Origin: Sphingomonas aerolata
GTDB taxonomy: Bacteria > Pseudomonadota > Alphaproteobacteria > Sphingomonadales > Sphingomonadaceae
Reading direction: 5' to 3'
DNA: 64,000 nucleotides
Assembly (NCBI RefSeq): GCF_003046295.1
Contig: NZ_PZZN01000001.1
Span: 1,198,812-1,262,811, forward strand
In this document: positions 29,219 to 36,681 of the stretch, one piece after another
Numbering within the stretch: position 1 is the stretch's first letter
Layout: every line of letters begins with the position of its first letter
Made by a program: the position numbers and the translations under genes
Notes under the pieces: model-generated
Told to the model about the DNA's origin: nothing
What the model saw: the letters and a program-made list of their open reading frames with translations, nothing else
The model's database searches: none

Positions 29219-29839
29219 ATGACAGTGTATCTTCATGAAGGCGACATCCCGTCCGGGATCTTCGCACCGGGCGCCTCGATCGCCGTCGACACCGAGACCA
29301 TGGGCCTCATCACGCCGCGCGACCGGCTCTGCGTCGTGCAGCTTTCGGATGGCGGCGCGGACGAACATCTCGTCCGGTTCGCGGCCGACAGCGACTATGC
29401 GGCGCCCAACCTCAAGGCGCTGCTCGCGGATCCGGAGCGGCTGAAACTCTACCATTTCGGACGATTCGATATCGCCGCGGTCCAGCATTATCTTGGCGTC
29501 GTCGCGGCGCCGGCCTATTGCACCAAGATCGCGTCGCGACTGGTCCGGACCTATACCGACCGGCACGGCCTCAAGGAGCTGGTCCGCGAACTGCTGGGCC
29601 AGGACGTGTCGAAGCAGCAGCAATCCTCCGACTGGGGAAGCCCGCAGCTCAGCGAGGCGCAGAAGGACTATGCCGCGTCCGACGTTCGCTTCCTGCACCG
29701 GATGAAGGAAGAGCTCGACAAGCGGTTGATTCGCGAAGGCCGCATGGAGCTCGCGCAGAAATGCTTCGACTTCCTGCCGACCCGTGCCGCGCTTGATCTC
29801 GCCGGATGGCCCGAGATCGACATCTTTGCGCACGCCTGA
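29219..29839 (+). CDS. Ribonuclease D-type 3'-5' exonuclease
   Basis: The 206-residue protein is a DEDDy exonuclease. Exo I is VDTETMGL (D24, E26), Exo II lies in YHFGRFDIAAV, and Exo III is YAASDVRFL with the Tyr and Asp. It lacks the HRDC domains of full-length RNase D, as is common in alphaproteobacteria, where such short proteins process the 3' ends of tRNA or other small RNA. It is followed after one base by lptC, the first gene of the Lpt operon. Confidence 0.9.
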   Translation: MTVYLHEGDIPSGIFAPGASIAVDTETMGLITPRDRLCVVQLSDGGADEHLVRFAADSDYAAPNLKALLADPERLKLYHFGRFDIAAVQHYLGVVAAPAYCTKIASRLVRTYTDRHGLKELVRELLGQDVSKQQQSSDWGSPQLSEAQKDYAASDVRFLHRMKEELDKRLIREGRMELAQKCFDFLPTRAALDLAGWPEIDIFAHA

Positions 29840-29840
29840 C

Positions 29841-30506
29841 ATGACCATGGCGCCCCCGTCCGACGCATCGGCGAAGACGATCCGGCAGGCCCGCTCGCCG
29901 CGTCAGGTCTGGGCGGCGCCGGGCAGCCGCCACGACCGCGTCGTCGGGCTGGCGCGACTCGGCCTGCCGACCGCGATCGGCGTGCTGACCGCATTCCTGG
30001 TGATGGCGCCGCTGACCGCGGGCGGCGACGTATCGTTCGTGCTCGACAAGAACAAGGTCGAGGTCGCGCAGGAGCGCATGAAGCTGCAGGCCGCGCAATA
30101 TCGCGGGCAGGATTCGAAGGGCCAGGCGTTCACGCTCGACGCCCGCTCGGCGATCCAGAAGAGCTCGGCCGAGCCGATCGTGCAGCTCAACACGCTGAGC
30201 GCGCAGCTCCAGCTCGCCGACGGCCCCGCCAACATCAAGGCGAATTCCGGGCGCTACGACATGGACACCGAGAAGGTGCAGCTGAACGGCCCGCTCAACG
30301 TCACCGCTCCCAACGGCTATGACCTGAAAACCACGAATGCGACGCTCGACATGCGCGCGCGGACGATGGACAGCGGCAGTGCGGTGACGGGAACGGTGCC
30401 GCAGGGCGTGTTCAGTGCGAACAAGCTGCATGCCGATCTGGAAGCCCGCACCGTCAGGCTCGACGGCAATGCGCGCTTGCGGATCGTGCCGCGAGGGCCG
30501 AAATAG
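29841..30506 (+). CDS. lptC: LPS export ABC transporter periplasmic protein LptC
   Basis: LptC is the bitopic inner-membrane protein that hands LPS from LptBFG to LptA. The 221-residue product has one membrane helix at about 38-58 (LARLGLPTAIGVLTAFLVM) after a basic N-terminus and a periplasmic beta-jellyroll. The order lptC-lptA-lptB-rpoN is a conserved proteobacterial arrangement. Sequence identity is low for this family, so the call relies mainly on context. Confidence 0.82.
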   Translation: MTMAPPSDASAKTIRQARSPRQVWAAPGSRHDRVVGLARLGLPTAIGVLTAFLVMAPLTAGGDVSFVLDKNKVEVAQERMKLQAAQYRGQDSKGQAFTLDARSAIQKSSAEPIVQLNTLSAQLQLADGPANIKANSGRYDMDTEKVQLNGPLNVTAPNGYDLKTTNATLDMRARTMDSGSAVTGTVPQGVFSANKLHADLEARTVRLDGNARLRIVPRGPK

Positions 30507-30511
30507 CCGCC

Positions 30512-31057
30512 ATGCGCCTCATACCAAGCTCCGTCCTCCTGATGCTCTCCGCGGTCGCGGCGACCGGCGTCTCCGCGCAACGTGCGCACAACTCGAACGC
30601 GCCGATCGATTTCGGTGCGGACCATATCGAGCTGCAGGACAAGGCGAACCGCGCCGTGCTGAGCGGGGGCGTGTCGGTCAAGCAGGCGGACATGACGCTG
30701 AATTCGGCGCGGATGACGGTGGCCTATACCGGCGAAGTGGTCGGCGGGAACCCGCAGGTGTCGCGCCTCGACGCGTCGGGCGGCGTGACGGTGCGCCGGC
30801 CGGACCAGACCGCGAAGAGCCAATATGCGATCTACGACCTCAACCGGCGGGTGATCACGATGCTCGGCGCGGTGACGCTGACCCAGGGTGGCAACACCGT
30901 GAATGGCGGGCGGCTGACGATGAACCTCGATACCGGTCGCGCGGTGATCGACGGATCGTCGGTCCGCGGCAGCGGCGGCGCGACGGCCAGCGGCGGCACC
31001 GTGACCCAGACGGGCGGGCGCGTGACGGGCACCTTCTCGGTTCCCAAGCGCAACTGA
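30512..31057 (+). CDS. lptA: LPS transport periplasmic protein LptA
   Basis: The 181-residue exported protein has a signal peptide (PSSVLLMLSAVAATGVSAQ). The mature OstA/LptA beta-jellyroll shows the family pattern of ADHIEL, ALSGGVSV-type and KSQYAIYDL strands, plus Gly/Thr-rich turns near the end. LptA bridges LptC and the LptD assembly to carry LPS across the periplasm. It lies five bases after lptC and 90 bases before lptB. Confidence 0.88.
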   Translation: MRLIPSSVLLMLSAVAATGVSAQRAHNSNAPIDFGADHIELQDKANRAVLSGGVSVKQADMTLNSARMTVAYTGEVVGGNPQVSRLDASGGVTVRRPDQTAKSQYAIYDLNRRVITMLGAVTLTQGGNTVNGGRLTMNLDTGRAVIDGSSVRGSGGATASGGTVTQTGGRVTGTFSVPKRN

Positions 31058-31147
31058 TCCGATGCGCGCACCGCCGGTCATCCGCGAACCCCGCCAGCCG
31101 ACCGCCCGCCGCTTTTACCCGCCCGCCCTCAGCAAGGCCAAAGCCTG

Positions 31148-31942
31148 ATGGATGCCCCCACGCTGCCCCCGATCGAAACCCCCGGCCCGCACGGCGACGC
31201 GATCGTCGAAGCGCCGACGACCAACGGCCTTCAGGTCGTGTCGATCGCCAAATCCTATGACAAGCGCACCGTCCTGACCGACGTATCGGTATCGGTCGGG
31301 CGCGGTGAGGTGGTCGGGCTGCTCGGGCCGAACGGCGCCGGCAAGACGACGTGCTTCTATTCCGTGATGGGGCTCGTGAAGCCCGACTCGGGCCGGATCA
31401 TGCTCGACGGCGACGATATCACGCGCCTGCCCATGTATCGGCGTGCGATCCTGGGCCTTGGCTATCTGCCGCAGGAAACCTCGATCTTCCGCGGGCTGAC
31501 GATCGAGAAGAACATCCTGACCGTGCTCGAGCTGTCCGAGCCCGACAAGGCGGTGCGCGAGCGCAAGCTGAACACGCTGCTCGAGGAGTTCGGTCTGACC
31601 CGGCTTCGCGCCGCACCCGCGATGGCGCTGTCGGGCGGCGAGCGTCGCCGGGCGGAGATTGCCCGCGCACTGGCCGCCGAGCCGTCGATCATGCTGCTCG
31701 ACGAACCGTTTGCGGGCATCGATCCGATCTCGATCGCCGACATTCGCGACCTCGTGAAGGATCTCAAGCGCCGCGATATCGGCGTGCTGATCACCGACCA
31801 TAATGTCCGCGAGACGCTCGACATCGTCGACCGCGCCTACATCATCTACGATGGCCGCGTGCTGTTCTCGGGCAGCCCGGCCGAACTGGTCGCCGACGCG
31901 AATGTCCGTCGCCTCTATCTGGGCGAGGGCTTCTCGCTCTAG
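31148..31942 (+). CDS. lptB: LPS export ABC transporter ATPase LptB
   Basis: LptB powers LPS extraction from the inner membrane with LptF/LptG. The 264-residue product has Walker A GPNGAGKTT (60-68), Q-loop LPQE, the signature LSGGERRRAEIARAL from 161, Walker B IMLLDEP (D185, E186) and the H-loop ITDHNV. The extra roughly 25-residue N-terminus (PTLPPIETPGPHG) is unlike E. coli LptB. It is directly followed by rpoN, four bases later. Confidence 0.96.
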   Translation: MDAPTLPPIETPGPHGDAIVEAPTTNGLQVVSIAKSYDKRTVLTDVSVSVGRGEVVGLLGPNGAGKTTCFYSVMGLVKPDSGRIMLDGDDITRLPMYRRAILGLGYLPQETSIFRGLTIEKNILTVLELSEPDKAVRERKLNTLLEEFGLTRLRAAPAMALSGGERRRAEIARALAAEPSIMLLDEPFAGIDPISIADIRDLVKDLKRRDIGVLITDHNVRETLDIVDRAYIIYDGRVLFSGSPAELVADANVRRLYLGEGFSL

Positions 31943-31946
31943 TGTC

Positions 31947-33467
31947 ATGAGCCTCGCGCCTCGCCTGGACCTTCGCCAATCGCAGTCGCTGGTGATGACC
32001 CCGCAATTGCAGCAGGCGATCAAGCTGCTGGCGCTGTCGAACCTGGAGATCGAGGGGTTCATCGCCGAGGAGATCGAGCGCAATCCGCTGCTTGAGGCGG
32101 GCGCCGCGGACGATGGCGACAGACCCGACCGCGACGCCGGACCGGAACCTGACGACGCCGCCCCCCGCGACGAACGCGTCGCCGCCGACGAGCTGGTGAG
32201 CGGCAGTGTCGGCAGCGACGAGCCCGCGCTCGACATCGACTATGCGACCGAGAGCCATCACCAGGACAGCGTCGCCGACGGTGGCAGCGGCACCGACGGC
32301 GCGCTGTCGATGAGCGGGGCCGGCGCGGGCGGTGACAGCGATGGCGACGGGAACGGTCTCGATCTGGACGGCTTTGCCGATACCGGACTCAGCCTTGCGG
32401 ATCATCTGCTGGCACAGGCGGGCCCCGCGATCGCCGCGGACGATGCGTTCGTCGCGGCGCATCTGATCGACCAGATCGACGAGGCGGGATATCTCACCGT
32501 GCCGCTGCTCGAGATCGCCAACCGGCTGGGCGTCGCGCTTGCCCGGGTCGAGCATGTCCTGGCGGTGATCCAGACCTTCGACCCCACCGGGGTGGGCGCG
32601 CGCGACCTGGCCGAATGCCTGACGATCCAGGCGCGGGAGGCGGATCGCTATGACCCCTGCATGGCGCGGCTCATCGACAATCTCGACCTGCTGGCGCGGG
32701 GCGAGATCGGGCGTCTGAAGCGCCTGTGCCAGGTCGATGACGAGGACATGGCGGACATGATCCGCGAGCTGCGCGGCTATGATCCGAAGCCCGGATGCCG
32801 GTTCGGCGGCGAGCCGAGCCGCGCGGTCGTGCCCGACCTGTTCGTCGCGCGGACCAAGACGGGCTGGAGCATCGAGATCAACACCGCGACGCTGCCCCGC
32901 ATCCTCGTCAACCGCAGCTATTACACCGAACTGGCGCGCGGCGAGCAGGACAAGGCGTCGAAGGCGTGGCTCAGCGAGTGTCTCGCCAGCGCGAACTGGC
33001 TGGTCAAGGCGCTCGACCAGCGGCAGCGCACGATCATCAAGGTCGCAACCGAGATCGTGAAGCAGCAGGAGGCGTTCTTCCTCCACGGCGTCGCACATCT
33101 CAGGCCGATGACGCTGCGGATGGTTGCCGACGCGATCGAGATGCACGAATCGACCGTCAGCCGCGTGACCAGCAACAAATATGTCTCGTGCGGGCGCGGC
33201 CTGTACGAGCTGAAATATTTCTTCACCTCGGCGATCCAGTCGGCAGACGGCGGCGATGCGGTCTCCGCCCAGGCCGTCAAGAGCGCGATCAAGGCGCTGA
33301 TCGCGAACGAGGGTGCCAAGATCCTGTCCGACGATACTTTGGTGGAATTGCTCGACGGCAAGGGCTTCGACATTGCCCGGCGCACCGTTGCCAAATATCG
33401 CGAGGCGCTCGGCATCGGCAGTTCGGTACAACGCCGCCGGGCGCGCGCGCTCGAGGGCACCGGCTGA
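31947..33467 (+). CDS. rpoN: RNA polymerase sigma-54 factor
   Basis: The 506-residue sigma-54 has region I (LRQSQSLVMTPQLQQAIKLL), an acidic, low-complexity region II (about 54-140, rich in Asp, Glu, Gly and Ser), the core-binding region, the HTH (MVADAIEMHESTVSRVTSNK) and the RpoN box ARRTVAKYRE at 477-486. It directs enhancer-dependent promoters. The start ATG at 31947 follows lptB by four bases. Downstream, where many proteobacteria have hpf and ptsN, lies a DUF418 gene instead. Confidence 0.95.
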   Translation: MSLAPRLDLRQSQSLVMTPQLQQAIKLLALSNLEIEGFIAEEIERNPLLEAGAADDGDRPDRDAGPEPDDAAPRDERVAADELVSGSVGSDEPALDIDYATESHHQDSVADGGSGTDGALSMSGAGAGGDSDGDGNGLDLDGFADTGLSLADHLLAQAGPAIAADDAFVAAHLIDQIDEAGYLTVPLLEIANRLGVALARVEHVLAVIQTFDPTGVGARDLAECLTIQAREADRYDPCMARLIDNLDLLARGEIGRLKRLCQVDDEDMADMIRELRGYDPKPGCRFGGEPSRAVVPDLFVARTKTGWSIEINTATLPRILVNRSYYTELARGEQDKASKAWLSECLASANWLVKALDQRQRTIIKVATEIVKQQEAFFLHGVAHLRPMTLRMVADAIEMHESTVSRVTSNKYVSCGRGLYELKYFFTSAIQSADGGDAVSAQAVKSAIKALIANEGAKILSDDTLVELLDGKGFDIARRTVAKYREALGIGSSVQRRRARALEGTG

Positions 33468-33528
33468 CGCTTGCCTTCGCACCGGATCGGCGTAGCGTCC
33501 GGCTTGCATCACGGGGGGGCCCAGACCG

Positions 33529-34920
33529 ATGAACGACCTTTCCGCCAGCCGTGATGGCGACGCCGAGCGCGTGGCGACGTCGCCACCGATGACCGCGGCC
33601 GAGCCCGATGGCGCGCCACGTATCGCGGTGCTCGATATCCTGCGCGGGATCGCGATCCTCGGCATCCTGTTCATGAACATCAACGACATGGGCGGGTCGC
33701 TCTACGCGTCATTCGACGATATCCGGCATTTCGGCTGGACCACACAGGACCAGATCGCCTGGTGGCTGCGCGAGGTGATCGCCAACGGCACCGCCCGCTG
33801 CATGCTCGAGATGCTGTTCGGCGCCGGGATGGTGATCCTGACCGACCGCGCCGCGCAGCTGGCGGGGACGCGCGTGGTGATGAAGCGCTATTATGCGCGT
33901 AACCTGCTGCTGTTTGCGTTCGGCGTGGTGCACATCCTCGTCCTGCTGTGGCCGGGCGACATCCTCCACACCTATGGCCTCGCGGCACTGATCGCCTTCC
34001 TGTTTCGCGGACTGCGCCCCCGCCTGCTTCTGACCATCGGCCTGTCGGCGGCGGCGCTGCAGTTCGCCGGCGGCACCTACGGCTATGTCTCCACCACGCA
34101 GACCCAGGCGCAGGTCGCCGCGATCGAAAGCGCGCAGCGCGCCGGGCGACCGGTCACCGCCGCGGACCGCACGCTGCTGACCAAGGTCGCCGAGGGGGCT
34201 GCAAGACGCGCCAAGACCAAGGCCGAGGATGCTGCGCGGATCGCCGCCGAGGACAAGGCGCGTACGGGCAGCTTCATGACCTGGGCGGCGTATCAGTGGA
34301 GTGTCATCGCCTATCTGCAGAGCCGCGGGCTCGAGCTGGTGTTCGTGTGGGAAGCGGCCGGCGTGATGCTGATCGGCGCGGCGCTGTACAGGCTCGGCAT
34401 CCTGCAGGGCGGACGATCGCGCGTCTTCTACGCGCGGATGACGCTGATCGCCTACGGGATCGCGATCCCGCTGCGGATGATCGGCGCGGCGGAGCAGATG
34501 CGCTTCGACACTGCGCCGAAGACGCTCTGGGCTACCGCGGAGGTCAGCCGGCTGGCGATGACGCTCGGCCATGTCGGCGCTGTCCATCTGCTGGTCGGGA
34601 CGATCCTCGGCGCGCGGCTGTTGCGCCCCTTCGCCGCCGCCGGCCGGACCGCGCTGTCGCTCTACGTGCTGCAGACGATCATCGGCCTGTGGATCCTGTT
34701 CCCGCCCTTCGCGCTCGGGCTGTACGGCGAGTTCGGCTGGGCGGCGCTGATGGGGATCGCGCTGGCGATCAATATCGGCCTGTTGTGGCTTGCCAATGCC
34801 TATCTGCGCACGTTCAGCATCGCGCCGGTCGAATGGGCGTGGCGGTCGCTGCTCGAGCGGCGCCGGTTGCCGTGGCGCAAAACGCGTATCACCCCCGCGA
34901 TGCGGACGGCATCCGCCTAG
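33529..34920 (+). CDS. DUF418 membrane protein
   Basis: The 463-residue protein has about nine membrane segments. The opening LDILRGIAILGILFMNI is the family's hallmark acyltransferase-3-like segment (residues about 34-50), and DUF418 (YeiB-like) covers the C-terminal half (RTALSLYVLQTI). A Lys/Ala-rich loop around residues 200-250 is predicted cytoplasmic or periplasmic. Function is unknown; the membrane acyltransferase relation is distant. The stop overlaps the convergent exonuclease gene (CTAG). Confidence 0.85.
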   Translation: MNDLSASRDGDAERVATSPPMTAAEPDGAPRIAVLDILRGIAILGILFMNINDMGGSLYASFDDIRHFGWTTQDQIAWWLREVIANGTARCMLEMLFGAGMVILTDRAAQLAGTRVVMKRYYARNLLLFAFGVVHILVLLWPGDILHTYGLAALIAFLFRGLRPRLLLTIGLSAAALQFAGGTYGYVSTTQTQAQVAAIESAQRAGRPVTAADRTLLTKVAEGAARRAKTKAEDAARIAAEDKARTGSFMTWAAYQWSVIAYLQSRGLELVFVWEAAGVMLIGAALYRLGILQGGRSRVFYARMTLIAYGIAIPLRMIGAAEQMRFDTAPKTLWATAEVSRLAMTLGHVGAVHLLVGTILGARLLRPFAAAGRTALSLYVLQTIIGLWILFPPFALGLYGEFGWAALMGIALAINIGLLWLANAYLRTFSIAPVEWAWRSLLERRRLPWRKTRITPAMRTASA

Positions 34921-35915
34921 TCGTCCTCGTCCTCGAACCCGACCAGCGCCAGCGCGCGTGCCTTGATCTGGCGGGTCATGCACCAGTGGACGAGCGCATC
35001 CTCACGGCCATGCGTAACCCATACCTCGCGCGGTGCGATCTCGGCGAGCGTGTCGATGAGTTCGTCCCAGTCGGCATGGTCGCTCAGGATCAGCGGCAGC
35101 TCGACATTCTTCTGCCGCGCGCGCCCGCGGACGCGCATCCAGCCGCTCGCCATAGCGGTGATCGGATCGGGCAGCCGCCGCGACCAGCGATCGTTGAGCG
35201 CGCCGGGCGGGCACATCACGACATGCCCCGCCATGTCGGCCTTCTTGGCGTCCGCAACCGGCAGCAGGGTGCCCAGCCGAACGCCGTGATCGGCGTAGAG
35301 GTCGCACAGACGCTGGAGCGCACCATGGATGTAGATTGGCGCCTCGTGCCCGCGCGCGCGCAGTTCGGCGATCACGCGCTGCGCCTTGCCGAGCGCATAG
35401 GCCCCGACGAGCACGCAGCGGTCGGGATTGGCGTGCAATGCGGCGATCAGCTTGTCGATCTCGTCGCCGGTATCGGGGTGGCGAAAGACCGGCAGGCCAA
35501 AGGTCGCCTCGGTGACGAACACGTCGCATTTGACGGGTTCGAACGGCGTGCAGGTCGGATCGCTCCGCCGCTTGTAATCGCCCGAGACGACGATCCGTTC
35601 GCCGCGATAGTCGAGGACGATCTGCGCCGAGCCAAGGACATGGCCGGCGGGGACGAAACCGATATCGACCTCGCCCATGCGGATCGTCTCGCCATAGGCG
35701 ACCGGGTGACCCGATTGCGGACCATAGCGGGCGTCCATGATCGCCAGCGTCTCGGGCGTCGCCCATACCGCAGCATGGCCGCCGCGCGCATGATCCGCAT
35801 GGCCGTGCGTGACGAGCGCCCTTTCGCTCGGGATCGACGGATCGATCCACGCGTCGATCGGCTTGACGAGGATGCCGTGTGCATGCGGTTCGAGCCAGTC
35901 GCCGAGTTTTGCCAT
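34917..35915 (-). CDS. Ligase-associated DNA damage response exonuclease (MBL type)
   Basis: The 332-residue protein is a metallo-beta-lactamase fold nuclease of the beta-CASP type. The first metal motif is THGHADHARGG (H37 to H42). PAGHVLGSAQIVL, VSGDYKRRSDPTCTPFE, VFVTEATFGLP and LILSDHADWDEL follow as family blocks. It is the Exo member of the ligase-Exo-Lhr-PdeM repair set. Its start is at 35915 because an upstream in-frame extension would lack motifs. It converges with DUF418 through a CTAG overlap and is 7.7 kb from the ligase. Confidence 0.9.
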   Translation of the reverse strand: MAKLGDWLEPHAHGILVKPIDAWIDPSIPSERALVTHGHADHARGGHAAVWATPETLAIMDARYGPQSGHPVAYGETIRMGEVDIGFVPAGHVLGSAQIVLDYRGERIVVSGDYKRRSDPTCTPFEPVKCDVFVTEATFGLPVFRHPDTGDEIDKLIAALHANPDRCVLVGAYALGKAQRVIAELRARGHEAPIYIHGALQRLCDLYADHGVRLGTLLPVADAKKADMAGHVVMCPPGALNDRWSRRLPDPITAMASGWMRVRGRARQKNVELPLILSDHADWDELIDTLAEIAPREVWVTHGREDALVHWCMTRQIKARALALVGFEDEDD

Positions 35916-35983
35916 CACGCTACTACGCCCGAGCCGCGGGTGCGGTGCCACGCGCGACGGCGGAGCGGCATATACGCGGCCGC

Positions 35984-36589
35984 CTAGCGCCGCCGGCCGA
36001 CCTTGACCGACTTCAGGATCGCATCCATCCGCGCCGCGGCGACCGCCTGGGTCGGTGCATTGCGCGGCGGCGGCGATCCCGCCTTTGCCGCATAGGTAAT
36101 CCGGTCGACCGCGTAGCAGGTGCCGCCGATGACGCTGCGCAGCGTGAGCGCGCGGACCTGCTGGCTCATCCCGGCATCGCCCGTCTCATAGGTCGCCCAG
36201 CGCTGGCCGCCGAGCGTGCGATCGGCGAGGCGGCGGCTGTTCGCCGATGTCAGCCCGTCGGTGTTGCAGCGCGCGATTACCGCCGTGCTCCGGCTGAAGC
36301 CGACCTGGATCATCTCGGTCACCTGCCCCTGCCCGTCGGTCGGCTTTGCGACCTGCCAGAACCGGACGATGCCGACGCCCCGCCCGGGCAGCGTGCCGTC
36401 CCACATTGTCCGCCAGCCGCTGGTCATCAACGCGCGGCCGGCAAAGTTGCGCGTCGGGGTCAGGGTCGACGGATAGGCGAGGCGAACCGTGCCGCCTGCG
36501 CCGACGAACTTCTGCGTCGCCGCCGTCGCATTGGCGAACGGCAACAGCGCGATCAGGGACAGCGGCGCGAGATGGCGAAGAATCGACAA
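35984..36589 (-). CDS. Exported protein of unknown function
   Basis: The 201-residue protein starts at a TTG with a clear signal peptide (RHLAPLSLIALLPFANATAA). The mature domain has a beta-rich pattern (VGAGGTVRLAYPS, TMWDGTLPGRGVGIVRFW, CNTDGL, GTCYAVDRITY), two cysteines and a Lys/Arg-rich tail. No ATG or GTG exists in frame near the signal peptide, so the TTG is the best start. It sits between the exonuclease and the divergent helicase gene. I do not recognise the family. Confidence 0.6.
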   Translation of the reverse strand: MSILRHLAPLSLIALLPFANATAATQKFVGAGGTVRLAYPSTLTPTRNFAGRALMTSGWRTMWDGTLPGRGVGIVRFWQVAKPTDGQGQVTEMIQVGFSRSTAVIARCNTDGLTSANSRRLADRTLGGQRWATYETGDAGMSQQVRALTLRSVIGGTCYAVDRITYAAKAGSPPPRNAPTQAVAAARMDAILKSVKVGRRR

Positions 36590-36681
36590 GGTTGGTCTTT
36601 CACAGGCTAAACAGATCGATGGTCCGACAAATTGCCGACCGGGTGAGCGCCGTCCATGGCGTTGCGGCATAGTGCACCCAT

